Shown in pieces: positions 46,574 to 55,082 of a stretch of 64,000 nt of DNA. The DNA lies in the NCBI GenBank assembly GCA_026004675.1, contig BPJP01000003.1:372001-436000 (forward strand), written 5' to 3'. A program made the translations under genes and the position numbers. The DNA is from Gemmatales bacterium. GTDB taxonomy: Bacteria; Planctomycetota; Planctomycetia; Gemmatales; Gemmataceae. The notes below the pieces were generated by a model. It did no database searches and was not told where the DNA came from. It saw only the letters and a program-made list of their open reading frames with translations. Numbering within the stretch: the stretch's first letter is position 1; each line of letters starts with the position of its first letter.

Positions 46574-48448
46574 ATGTCCGCATCATCAACGACGGCACAG
46601 TTCATCGAGATTTTGGAGAAAGCCGACCTGTTGCCGCCGACGCAATTGGCCGAGGTAAAAAGCCTGCAAGATCAGTATCCCCATGCCGGGCCGCTGGCCA
46701 AGGAACTGGTCCATCGTGGTTTGCTCACCCGCTACCAGGCTGGCGAGGTCCTCGCTGGTCGGGCTACCCAACTTGTCGTTGGGCCGTATGTCGTCCTCGA
46801 CCGCATCACCAAGGGGAGCGGGACGAGTTTCTATCGAGCCCGGCACAACATCATGAAGCGGGACGTCGCCCTGAAAGTGTTTCCCCAGGGCGCGGAAAAC
46901 GATCCTGAATTGCGTCGTGAAATCGAGATCGCCGGCGTGATCTCGCATCCGAACATCGTCCACGCTCTCGAAGCTGGCCCGATCGGTTCGGTCATGGGCC
47001 TGGTCATGGAGTTCGTCGAAGGGAAGGACCTGAAACGACTTGTCGAAGAAGAAGGCAAACTGCCCGTTTCCCAAGCGTGCGATTATATCCGCCAGGCCGC
47101 ACTGGGCTTGCAATACGCTCATGAGCGAGGTCTCGTTCACCGCCATTTGAAACCTTCGAAGCTGATGGTTGAGCCAGCCCCAGAGGCAGACCCTACCGCG
47201 TCGCCTTGGGGGACGGTTAAAATCCTGGGCCTGATCAGCGTTGGAGCACGCACACCGACCGAAGAAGACGCCGATTACCGGGCCCCCGAACAGGCGAACG
47301 ACTATTACCGCGGCGACGCCCGTTCGGACGTTTATAGTCTGGGTTGCATTCTATTTTTTCTCTTGTCGCGTCGGCCTCCGTTTCCCGGTGGAACCGTGAC
47401 CGACAAATTCGCCAAACACCAAACGATCCCTCCACCGGTCGATCAATTGCGCGTGCCCAACAGGCTGCGTCGCATCATCCAGCGGATGCTGCACAAAGAC
47501 CCGGAATTGCGTTACCAGTCGGCGGCAGAAGTCGCCAAAGCACTCGAGCCGTTTTGCCAGCCGCCGACCACCGCCCAACGATGGCAACAATTACGGCTTT
47601 TCCGCATGTTGGCTCGCCTGCCCTGGTTCATGCGGTATTCGCTGGGAGCTCTTTTGCTCGGTGCCTTCATCTTTCTTGGAATTCGCCTCTTACAAACCTC
47701 AAAGACAGCAAAAACCCCTCCGTCCCAACCGACAACTGACAGCCCACCAGCGATTCCTGGTTTGATTGCGTACTTCAAACTCGATGACGGCAAAGGAGAC
47801 ATGGCACTGGATTCGTCTGGCAACGGCTGCCATGGAAAACTAGTCGGCAACCCTCTCTGGACCGAAGGCAAATTCGGCGGTGGTCTCCAATTCAAAGGCG
47901 GCGAAGATCGCGTCATCATCGAAAACCTCGCCGTCAACCTCAAACCCCAAGCGAAAAACACCGTCGCCTTTTGGATGAAATGGAACGGGCGAGGCAACGT
48001 CATGCCCTTTGGCTGGAACGGTAGCTACGCTCTTTATCTGAATGCAGGCTTTTTCGGCTTCAACACCGGAGAAGCAGGCAACGTCTACGGTGTGCCTGAT
48101 AAGAATTTGAAAAACGAATGGGTTCACGTTGTCGCCGTTTTCCCTAACGACACTCCCAGTTACCACACTGCGGCACTTTATCTCAACGGCATCAAGCAAG
48201 ATATTCGCGATTGCACGCGCCCCACCTCCGCCGTCCGCTCCGCCACCCCAACCGCGGTTCTTTCAGGCAATGGCAAAGACCCGCATTACCGCTTTCATGG
48301 CATCCTCGATGAAGTTCGCATCTACAATCGGCCGTTGAAAGAAAAAGAAATTCAAACTCTTTTTCAGCTTGTACCTGAAACGCCGCCTGAGTCGCCAAAA
48401 TCCAAAACCCAAAAAACCAACAGTCCAAAAAACCAAAAAACCCGCTGA
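46574..48448 (+). CDS. Serine/threonine pseudokinase with membrane helix and LamG-like sensor domain
   Basis: Domains in order over 624 residues: an N-terminal about 70-residue segment common in planctomycete kinases (PTQLAEVKSLQDQYP, LAKELVHRGLLTRYQAGE), a protein kinase fold (about 75-330), a membrane helix (about 362-380) and a C-terminal concanavalin/LamG-like domain (IPGLIAYFKLDDGKGD, FHGILDEVRIYNRPL). The ATP lysine is kept (VALKVF), but the catalytic HRD Asp is His (VHRHLKPSK), the following Asn is Lys, and DFG is replaced by ILGLIS. It should therefore be catalytically dead. APE and the F-helix Asp (RSDVYSLG) remain. The role is probably scaffold or sensor. Confidence 0.88.
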   Translation: MSASSTTAQFIEILEKADLLPPTQLAEVKSLQDQYPHAGPLAKELVHRGLLTRYQAGEVLAGRATQLVVGPYVVLDRITKGSGTSFYRARHNIMKRDVALKVFPQGAENDPELRREIEIAGVISHPNIVHALEAGPIGSVMGLVMEFVEGKDLKRLVEEEGKLPVSQACDYIRQAALGLQYAHERGLVHRHLKPSKLMVEPAPEADPTASPWGTVKILGLISVGARTPTEEDADYRAPEQANDYYRGDARSDVYSLGCILFFLLSRRPPFPGGTVTDKFAKHQTIPPPVDQLRVPNRLRRIIQRMLHKDPELRYQSAAEVAKALEPFCQPPTTAQRWQQLRLFRMLARLPWFMRYSLGALLLGAFIFLGIRLLQTSKTAKTPPSQPTTDSPPAIPGLIAYFKLDDGKGDMALDSSGNGCHGKLVGNPLWTEGKFGGGLQFKGGEDRVIIENLAVNLKPQAKNTVAFWMKWNGRGNVMPFGWNGSYALYLNAGFFGFNTGEAGNVYGVPDKNLKNEWVHVVAVFPNDTPSYHTAALYLNGIKQDIRDCTRPTSAVRSATPTAVLSGNGKDPHYRFHGILDEVRIYNRPLKEKEIQTLFQLVPETPPESPKSKTQKTNSPKNQKTR

Positions 48449-48670
48449 GTCTCAGCGTTCGCCGCTCGGCACTCGGACAATCGTCGCCTTCTTTTAATCG
48501 AGCCACGAAATCTTGGAGCTTTTCACCAGGCCCTTCTCTGCAACTGGCTCCAATGACGAGCAAACGAGGAAAAGCAGATCGCGAAGGCATAGCGAGGAAT
48601 TCGCCTTGTCGGAAAACGTAATCATTCCTAGAATGGTCGGTATTACGAAGTATTTCTTCTGGAGGTTGCC

Positions 48671-49636
48671 GTGCATCGGAAGCAGGTTGTCACACAGGCC
48701 ATGCAAATTCTTTGTGTTACGTTCACATTGGCAATCGTGGGCTGTGGCCATGTGGAAGACCCATGGCCCGCGGGTTCGCCGCGGATTCTGGTGTCCATTC
48801 CGCCTCTTTATTGCTTCGCCAAGAACGTTGCCGGTGATGAGGCCGCCGTGGTTTCGGTTTTAACAACCACTGGTCCGCATCATTTTCATCCCAGTTCCCA
48901 CGACGTCATCAAACTCCGCAAGGCGGACGTTTTTTTCATCGTGGGATTGGAACTGGACGACGCTTTTGCGGAAAAGATGAAGGGCGGATCAGGCAATCCG
49001 AACTTGCCCATCGTGGCTTTGGGAACACGCGTGAAAAACAAGTTGACCACGCCCGGAGGGCCAAGACGGCATGGCGACCATGTGCACGGCGAATTCGACC
49101 CGCACGCCTGGCTGGGCATTCCCGAAGCAGCACAAATGGTCAAGGCGATCGCCGAGGAACTTGCCAGGATTGACCCTGCCAATTCGCAAAAATACAAGAC
49201 CAATGCCGACCGTTATGTCAAACGACTCGAGGACATCGAAGATTACGGCAAAAAAGCGTTGGCCGGCATCAGCAAGGACAAGCGCAAGATCGTCACTTTC
49301 CACGATTCGCTGCGATACTTTGCCCGGACCTTCGATCTCCATGTCGTCGATGTCGTTCGGGTCAATCCGAATGTCGAGGCCACCTCGCAAGAGCTGAAAC
49401 AATTGGTCGATGTCTGCAAACAGAATCATGTTCGCGTCGTCGCCATCGAGCCTCAGTATCAAACGGACGCAGCGAATCGCCTGGTCGAGATTCTGCAGGA
49501 ACAGGGGATTGCCGACGTCAAGCTGGTTACGATCGATCCGATGGAAACGGTAGTCAACATGAATGATTTCGACGCCGATTACTACGAAAGAAAGATGAAA
49601 GAGAATATTGATCGGCTGGCGGAAGGGTTGAGATGA
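48671..49636 (+). CDS. Metal ABC transporter substrate-binding lipoprotein (ZnuA-like)
   Basis: GTG 48671 follows GGAGG at 48661. A lipobox LAIVGC ends the signal of this 321-residue protein. SIPPLYCFAKNVAGDEA, TGPHHFHPSSHDVIKLRKAD, a His-rich loop (RRHGDHVHGEFDPHAWLG), TFHDSLRYFARTFDL and IEPQYQTDAANRL match cluster A-I binding proteins for Zn or Mn. The His-rich loop between the first and second ligand His favours zinc. It overlaps the ATPase gene by 4 bases. Confidence 0.9.
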   Translation: MHRKQVVTQAMQILCVTFTLAIVGCGHVEDPWPAGSPRILVSIPPLYCFAKNVAGDEAAVVSVLTTTGPHHFHPSSHDVIKLRKADVFFIVGLELDDAFAEKMKGGSGNPNLPIVALGTRVKNKLTTPGGPRRHGDHVHGEFDPHAWLGIPEAAQMVKAIAEELARIDPANSQKYKTNADRYVKRLEDIEDYGKKALAGISKDKRKIVTFHDSLRYFARTFDLHVVDVVRVNPNVEATSQELKQLVDVCKQNHVRVVAIEPQYQTDAANRLVEILQEQGIADVKLVTIDPMETVVNMNDFDADYYERKMKENIDRLAEGLR

Positions 49637-50376
49637 GCGACGACCTTGTCACGATCGAGGACTTGCATGTTGAACTGGGAGGCGTGCGCATATTGAAAGG
49701 GGTTCATGCCTCGATTGGACGGGGCAAGATCACGGCTTTGATCGGCCTGAACGGTTCGGGCAAAACCACCTTGTTGCGTGCCCTTTTAAAGGAAATTCCT
49801 TACACGGGGACAATCACGTTTCATTGCGGCCACGACCACTCCCAGCCCACGCCGCACCACGTCGGCTACGTCCCCCAAAAGCTGCAAATCGACGCGCGTC
49901 TGCCCTTGACGGTATGCGATCTCATGGCCCTGACCCTGCAGCGCCGGCCGCTTTTTCTCGGCATCAGCGCCAAGGTTCGCCAGACGATCGACCAGTTGTT
50001 GAAGAACGTCGGCGCCGGGGCACTCGTCGATCATCCGGTGGAAAAACTTTCCGGCGGCGAACTCCAACGCGTTTTGCTCGCCTTGGCCTTGCATCCGGAA
50101 CCCGAATTATTGCTCCTTGACGAACCAGCCGCCGGCATTGACTTCAAAGATCAGGAAGCCTTTTACCAGCAAATTGCCTCCCTCAATGAGCGGACGGGCG
50201 TCACCATCCTCCTTGTTTCCCACGAGCTTACCGTGGTCACACAATTTGCCCATCATGTTTTGTGTTTGAAAGACGGCCGAATACAATGCCAGGGACCGCC
50301 GCAACAGGTCCTTACAGGCGAAGTCCTTTCGCAGATTTTCGGCGCCGACACGGGCGTTTTTGCTCATCGGCACTAA
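49633..50376 (+). CDS. Metal ABC transporter ATP-binding protein (ZnuC-like)
   Basis: This 247-residue ATPase has Walker A GLNGSGKTT, the Q-loop in VGYVPQKLQID, signature LSGGELQRVLLALAL, Walker B LLLLDEPAAGIDF and switch SHELTVV. It is coupled to the ZnuA-like gene by a 4-base overlap. The membrane permease (ZnuB-like) expected beside such a pair is missing; the next gene is a dioxygenase. Either the permease is elsewhere or the locus has been rearranged. Confidence 0.92.
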   Translation: MSDDLVTIEDLHVELGGVRILKGVHASIGRGKITALIGLNGSGKTTLLRALLKEIPYTGTITFHCGHDHSQPTPHHVGYVPQKLQIDARLPLTVCDLMALTLQRRPLFLGISAKVRQTIDQLLKNVGAGALVDHPVEKLSGGELQRVLLALALHPEPELLLLDEPAAGIDFKDQEAFYQQIASLNERTGVTILLVSHELTVVTQFAHHVLCLKDGRIQCQGPPQQVLTGEVLSQIFGADTGVFAHRH

Positions 50377-50399
50377 TCTCTTTCGCGGAGGCGGACATC

Positions 50400-50903
50400 A
50401 TGGCTTTCGCACCGATCAACCTCAAGAAGTGGATCGACGAAAACCGTCATCACCTCAAACCGCCCGTTGGCAACAAAATGATCTGGAACAGTGGCTACAT
50501 GGTTATGGTGGTCGGCGGCCCCAACCAGCGCTCCGATTTTCACGTCAATCCAACCGAAGAACTCTTCTACCAGGTAGAAGGAGACATCATCCTCAAAATC
50601 ATGGAAGAGGGGAAAGTGAAAGATATTCCCATACGCGAAGGAGATTTATTTCTTCTGCCAGCGAATATCCCTCACTCCCCCCAAAGACCGGCCAACACCG
50701 TAGGACTGGTGATCGAGCAGAAACGCCCTCAGGGACAAAACGATCACATGCGCTGGTATTGTCCGCAATGCGGGGAACTTCTTCACGACGCCGAGTTCTA
50801 TCTGGTCAATCTCGGCGAACAACTCAAGCCGATCATCGAGCAGATGAAAGCCGATCCGGCTAAAAGGACTTGTCGGCAGTGCGGCACCGTACTGGAGATG
50901 TAA
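50400..50903 (+). CDS. nbaC: 3-hydroxyanthranilate 3,4-dioxygenase
   Basis: ATG 50400, preceded by GCGGAGGCGG, gives 167 residues, the bacterial size. The cupin iron ligands are visible: FHVNPTEELFYQVEGDI (His and Glu) and ANIPHSPQRP (His). A rubredoxin-like C-terminal metal site is formed by CPQCG and CRQCG, found in bacterial enzymes. It opens 3-hydroxyanthranilate toward quinolinate or 2-aminomuconate. No other kynurenine-pathway gene is nearby, and the upstream partners are zinc transport genes. Confidence 0.9.
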   Translation: MAFAPINLKKWIDENRHHLKPPVGNKMIWNSGYMVMVVGGPNQRSDFHVNPTEELFYQVEGDIILKIMEEGKVKDIPIREGDLFLLPANIPHSPQRPANTVGLVIEQKRPQGQNDHMRWYCPQCGELLHDAEFYLVNLGEQLKPIIEQMKADPAKRTCRQCGTVLEM

Positions 50904-50927
50904 ACCGACTGGCTTCCGCACAAGGGA

Positions 50928-50951
50928 GGTCGGCAGGCACTGCCCGCGACC
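50928..50951. terminator. Hairpin between convergent genes
   Basis: GGTC+GGCA (50928-50935) faces TGCC (50941-50944) and GACC (50948-50951), giving an 8-bp stem with a 3-base bulge and a 5-base loop, followed by ATTT. It lies between the dioxygenase stop (50903) and the DUF1571 stop (50959). The position suits a bidirectional terminator. Confidence 0.4.
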
Positions 50952-50958
50952 ATTTCCC

Positions 50959-51843
50959 TCAACGGCGGAAGATATCGTCTCGCAGCCCGACATTGAATTG
51001 CAGATCGACGTAGCTATAAGTTTCCAACAATTCGCCGCCTGGGGTACCGCCGCGTTTGGGCCAATCGTAACATTCGACGCGAATCGGTAACCTGGTTTGT
51101 TTGTCGAAGTAAACGACATTGCGATGGTCCGGGATCAAGCCGCCGGCACTGTCCTTGTGGATTGTCTCCACTCTCGTGCAGGTCCGATTGGCGTAGTTGT
51201 AATCGGCGATGCGCACCTGGGTCCTCTGCAATTGCCTCTCTGTTGTCCAGCGCCGGTGAAAATGGCTGATCAAATGCCCGATGCCGGCTTCGCGGATGTT
51301 GTGTCGGCTTTCGCTTTTCGTTCGCGGATCATCCGGATGGACGGAAACAAAATTAACGAACCGAAGCATGCCGGCGGGATGCACACGCATCATGCCATCG
51401 TACCAGCCATCGACATAGACCACCTCCTGGCCGGCCATATGTTTGGGGGCGACCCACTGCATAGAAACGCTAAAGGGCTGCGTCCGCATTTTCAGATTAA
51501 TCAAGTTCAACGGTTGCAGTTTGCCATTGATGCGTTCCTGTTTGATCAATCGGCACGTATAATCGCGAACGTTCTGGTAACTACGTCCCGCCTCGGCCAG
51601 AAGCCGCAACGGGTCATCGAGAGGCGAACGAGCGGAAGCCGTGGTCGAGGTGTGTCCCGGTCGATAGGCTGGACTGGCTGAACGAGCATTGGCGGCGGCC
51701 GGCGGGTAGCGAGGGGCGAGTACCGGTTGGGCGATTTGTTGCGGCGCCGCGGCTGTCACCACGACAAGCCACGCAATTGTCGCCGCCGCGAAAACCAACT
51801 GCCAATGTTTGTCTAGACTTCGCCCACGCCTGCTGAAAACCAT
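50959..51843 (-). CDS. DUF1571 exported protein
   Basis: ATG 51843 is preferred: GGGAGG lies eight bases upstream and the protein then opens with a signal peptide (MVFSRRGRS, then LVFAAATIAWLVVVTAAA). Longer frames reach 51945. The mature part (SYQNVRDYTCRLIKQERING, MRTQPFSVSMQWVAPKHMAG, GQEVVYVDGWYDG) is the DUF1571 pattern, a planctomycete-enriched family with a LolA/outer-membrane-lipoprotein-carrier-like beta style. Its function is unknown. It diverges from the metallo-hydrolase gene across about 215 bases. Confidence 0.85.
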   Translation of the reverse strand: MVFSRRGRSLDKHWQLVFAAATIAWLVVVTAAAPQQIAQPVLAPRYPPAAANARSASPAYRPGHTSTTASARSPLDDPLRLLAEAGRSYQNVRDYTCRLIKQERINGKLQPLNLINLKMRTQPFSVSMQWVAPKHMAGQEVVYVDGWYDGMMRVHPAGMLRFVNFVSVHPDDPRTKSESRHNIREAGIGHLISHFHRRWTTERQLQRTQVRIADYNYANRTCTRVETIHKDSAGGLIPDHRNVVYFDKQTRLPIRVECYDWPKRGGTPGGELLETYSYVDLQFNVGLRDDIFRR

Positions 51844-52057
51844 CTTCCATGCCTCCCGCATTTTGTTCCAAGTCATCGTAAACCAGACCACGGCGTACAA
51901 GCAGCTTTCATTCCATTTGGCTGCCCTCGCACGATTCGAACACAAGTCACAACAGCATACCGGGTTGCAAGACAGTGACCATTGCCAGCACTTTGGAAGC
52001 CAGGGGGCGACTTTGTATTATTTACATGAACAATGTGAAACCAGGCAGGAGAGGACG

Positions 52058-52702
52058 ATGCAGCCACCGCCAAATATCGAGACGATCGTTTCGATGCCCT
52101 TCGCTGAAAACACCTATGTGGTCTGGCGCGACGACCGTGACGACGCTTTGGTCATCGACCCCGGTTTGCAACCCGAACTTATCCTCGATTTTTTGGCAGA
52201 AATCCGTCGAAAACCTGCGGCAATCCTGAACACCCATGGCCATGCCGATCACATCGGCGGCAACCAGGCGATGAAAGCGGCCTTCCCCGACGCCCCTCTC
52301 ATCATTGGTGCCAATGAAGCTCCGCTCTTGACCGATGCCGATGCCAACCTGAGTGCACCGTTCGGCATGCCGATCGTCAGCCCCATGGCGGACCGCACCG
52401 TTCGTGAAGGTGAAATCATCGAAGAAGCGGGGATGCAGTTGGAGGTCATCGAAGTTCCCGGTCACTCGCCCGGGCATGTCGTTTATCTTTTGCGCGGCAA
52501 CCCCGACCGCATTTTCGGCGGCGACGTATTGTTTCGTGAAGGGATCGGCCGGTTCGATTTTCCCAACAGCGACGGCCGATTGTTGTTTCTAGGCATTCGC
52601 CAAAAGCTTTTTACCATGCCTGGCGATACGATTGTCTATCCGGGGCACGGCGAGCCGACCACCATCGGCCATGAACGGAAAAAACAATCCCTTTGTCGGT
52701 GA
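52058..52702 (+). CDS. Metallo-beta-lactamase-fold hydrolase (glyoxalase II-like)
   Basis: ATG 52058 follows AGGAGAGG. The 214 residues include the metal motif NTHGHADHIGGN, then PGHSPGHVVYLL, IFGGDVLFREGIGRFDFPNS and YPGHGEPTTIGHE, giving the full ligand set of the glyoxalase II/YcbL type. It probably hydrolyses a thioester; the substrate is unassigned. The next gene is a quinone-oxidoreductase-like enzyme 103 bases on. Confidence 0.9.
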   Translation: MQPPPNIETIVSMPFAENTYVVWRDDRDDALVIDPGLQPELILDFLAEIRRKPAAILNTHGHADHIGGNQAMKAAFPDAPLIIGANEAPLLTDADANLSAPFGMPIVSPMADRTVREGEIIEEAGMQLEVIEVPGHSPGHVVYLLRGNPDRIFGGDVLFREGIGRFDFPNSDGRLLFLGIRQKLFTMPGDTIVYPGHGEPTTIGHERKKQSLCR

Positions 52703-52805
52703 AGGTCGGTAAGCCATGCTGGTTTCGGCCTCTGATCGATGGTTACTTGTGCCGGTGGACTGGTTAATAGCTGCAGCAAGTCACAGCGTTCTGGAAGGGG
52801 AGAAG

Positions 52806-53834
52806 ATGATGAAAGCGATGGCCTTTGCCCAACATGGCGGCATTGACGTGTTAGAAATGATGGATTTGCCCAAACCGGTTGTGGAAGACGACGAGGTACT
52901 GGTCGAAGTCAAAGCCTGTGCTCTGAACCATTTGGACCTGTGGGTCCGTGCGGGTTTACCGACGCCCATTCCCATGCCGCACATCGGCGGCTGCGAAACG
53001 GCTGGCGTGGTGGCCGAGGTCGGCCGGCGCGTGACCAAATTCCAACCCGGACAGCGCGTCTTGATTTCGCCCGGACAATCCTGCCTGCAATGTCGCTGGT
53101 GCAACGAAGGGCTTGATAGTTGCTGTTCGGAATACCGCATTCAAGGCTACCAGACTCAGGGAGGGTTCGCTGAATTCGCAAAAGCCCGCGAATGCGATCT
53201 GTTCCCGATCAGCGAAGCCTGGTCGTTTGTCGAATGGGCATCGATCCCCTTGACCTTCGTAACGGCGTGGAACATGCTCCACACCCGTTGCCGAATTCGC
53301 CCGAACGACGAGGTTGTCATTTTTGGTGCGTCAAGTGGCGTCGGGACGGCAGCGATTCAGATCGCCAAACAGGCTGGGGCCCATGTCTTCGCCGTCGCAG
53401 GCAGTGAAGAAAAACTACTCAAAGCCGAGCAGCTCGGCGCCGACGTCCTCTTGAACTACAACACCCAGGATATCGCCAAAGAAGTCCACAAACACACAGG
53501 AGGCCGAAACGCCGACATCGTCTTTGAACATGTCGGCGCTGCCGTTTGGCAACAAGCACTGAAATGCCTGGGAAAAAACGGTCGGCTCGTCACCTGCGGT
53601 GCGACGACCGGTCCCAAAGTCGAAATCGACTTGCGATTCTTCTTCACCCAACAGCACGCCGTCATCGGCGCCTACATGGGCAGTCGCAGCGAGCTGATGC
53701 AATGTCTAAAGCTGGTCGAACGACGCATCTTTCAGCCAGTGATCGATTCGGTCTTCCCTCTAAAGGATTTGCGGGCGGCCCAGGAACGCATGGAAAAACG
53801 GCTCATGTTCGGCAAGATCGTCATCGAAATTTGA
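52806..53834 (+). CDS. Zinc-type medium-chain alcohol dehydrogenase/quinone oxidoreductase
   Basis: From ATG 52806 (ATG 52809 equally possible) this 342-residue MDR enzyme has MPHIGGCETAGVVAEVG, a structural-zinc-type loop SCLQCRWCNEGLDSCC, and the Rossmann loop FGASSGVGTAAIQIAKQAGA. The catalytic-zinc Cys of typical ADH is not evident near residue 40 (ALNHLDLWVRAG), which resembles quinone-oxidoreductase members that keep only the structural zinc. The substrate is unknown. Confidence 0.88.
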   Translation: MMKAMAFAQHGGIDVLEMMDLPKPVVEDDEVLVEVKACALNHLDLWVRAGLPTPIPMPHIGGCETAGVVAEVGRRVTKFQPGQRVLISPGQSCLQCRWCNEGLDSCCSEYRIQGYQTQGGFAEFAKARECDLFPISEAWSFVEWASIPLTFVTAWNMLHTRCRIRPNDEVVIFGASSGVGTAAIQIAKQAGAHVFAVAGSEEKLLKAEQLGADVLLNYNTQDIAKEVHKHTGGRNADIVFEHVGAAVWQQALKCLGKNGRLVTCGATTGPKVEIDLRFFFTQQHAVIGAYMGSRSELMQCLKLVERRIFQPVIDSVFPLKDLRAAQERMEKRLMFGKIVIEI

Positions 53835-53867
53835 TTGAAAAGCGTACAGTTTTGGCGAGCGTTTTTC

Positions 53868-55082
53868 ATGTCTGAAGAAGCTGCACCACGGCAGACCAAC
53901 CCGATGCTCGTCGCCGTCGCCCTGGCGGCGACGCTGGTAGCTTTGGTCTTCGCAGTCAAACAGTTGGCGACACCGGGCGTTTTGCCGGTGGACGATTTCT
54001 GCGAATACTGGGCCGCGGGACGGCTCAATGCCGCTGGTCGAAACCCCTACGATCCTGATTTGCTTTTTCCGATTCAAAAACAGGTCGGCTGGCACGCAGA
54101 CAAAGCGGTGATGATGTGGAACCCGCCTTGGACCCTCACAATCGCCATGCCCCTGGGCCTGCTCGATTATCATGTCGCTCGCGTTCTCTGGCTACTGCTC
54201 AATATCGGCCTGATTCTTATGAGTGCCGATCGGCTCTGGTTCCTTTACGGCGGCGACCCGAAACTACGCTGGATCAGCTGGGTCGCTGCCGTCAGTTACT
54301 TGCCCACAGCCATCGTCTTGCGAAACGGCCAGATTCCCCCTTTGATGCTGGCAGCGCTGACCGGTTTTCTGTACTTGCATGAACGGCGCCCATTTTACGC
54401 CGGCGCCCTACTTGTTTTCGCCGCCGTCAAACCCCACCATCTTTATCTGTTATGGGCCGGACTCTTACTATGGTCGGTCCAACGCCGGCGTTTCGGCGTA
54501 CTCTTCGGTGGCGCCACTGCTGCTCTCGTTGCCACCGCAATCCCATGCTATTTCAACCCCGCTGTCATCGAACAGTATCGCATCGCAATGGCGACTTACC
54601 CTCCTTTCGATTGGGTCACGACAACGTTCGGCACCGTGCTTCGATTTTGTTTGCACTTTCTCCGGAATGACCTCTGGAATCATGTCTGGTTGCAATTCCT
54701 GCCTTCGATCATCGGCCTCATTTGGTTTATCCCTTATTGGTGGCGGCGCCGTGCCGCCTGGGATTGGACCGAACAGATGCCTCTTGTGCTCGTCGTTTCT
54801 TTTATGACGTCTTCGTACGGTTGGCTGGAAGATCAGGTCGTGCTCTTGATTGCCTTGATTCCTATGGCCGTCTGGATTTTCTGTCTGCGACGCGAATACC
54901 TGACACCTGCTTTATGGTGCTATGGCATCCTGAGTGCTATCGTTCTGGTCATCCGCTTTTCGTTTCGTCTTCAGTACGGTTTGCAAGAAATGTTCTACAT
55001 TTGGTGCGCCCCTGCTCTGTTATTTGGCTACCTGTTCCTGAAAGCGCGAATAGCTGATCATGCGAATCGAGCCAGCGACTGA
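53868..55082 (+). CDS. GT87/DUF2029-family membrane glycosyltransferase-like protein
   Basis: This 404-residue protein has about ten membrane helices. After the first helix comes DDFCEYWAAGRLNAAGRNPY, with the DUF2029 (GT-C, GT87) pattern of an acidic residue and Tyr-Trp-Ala in the first extracytoplasmic loop. VKPHHLYLLWAGLLLW is also typical. Such enzymes use polyprenyl-phosphate mannose or related donors. A TTG at 53835 is an alternative start. Its end overlaps the next membrane protein by 23 bases. Confidence 0.82.
   Translation: MSEEAAPRQTNPMLVAVALAATLVALVFAVKQLATPGVLPVDDFCEYWAAGRLNAAGRNPYDPDLLFPIQKQVGWHADKAVMMWNPPWTLTIAMPLGLLDYHVARVLWLLLNIGLILMSADRLWFLYGGDPKLRWISWVAAVSYLPTAIVLRNGQIPPLMLAALTGFLYLHERRPFYAGALLVFAAVKPHHLYLLWAGLLLWSVQRRRFGVLFGGATAALVATAIPCYFNPAVIEQYRIAMATYPPFDWVTTTFGTVLRFCLHFLRNDLWNHVWLQFLPSIIGLIWFIPYWWRRRAAWDWTEQMPLVLVVSFMTSSYGWLEDQVVLLIALIPMAVWIFCLRREYLTPALWCYGILSAIVLVIRFSFRLQYGLQEMFYIWCAPALLFGYLFLKARIADHANRASD

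Noticed and set aside
51920..52010. tRNA-like segment on the minus strand (TTCGAAT followed by GAGGGCAGCCA)
   Set aside because: The T-loop and a terminal CCA are suggestive, but the T-stem is mostly wobble or unpaired. The acceptor 5' strand does not match, and no D-arm or anticodon stem could be folded.
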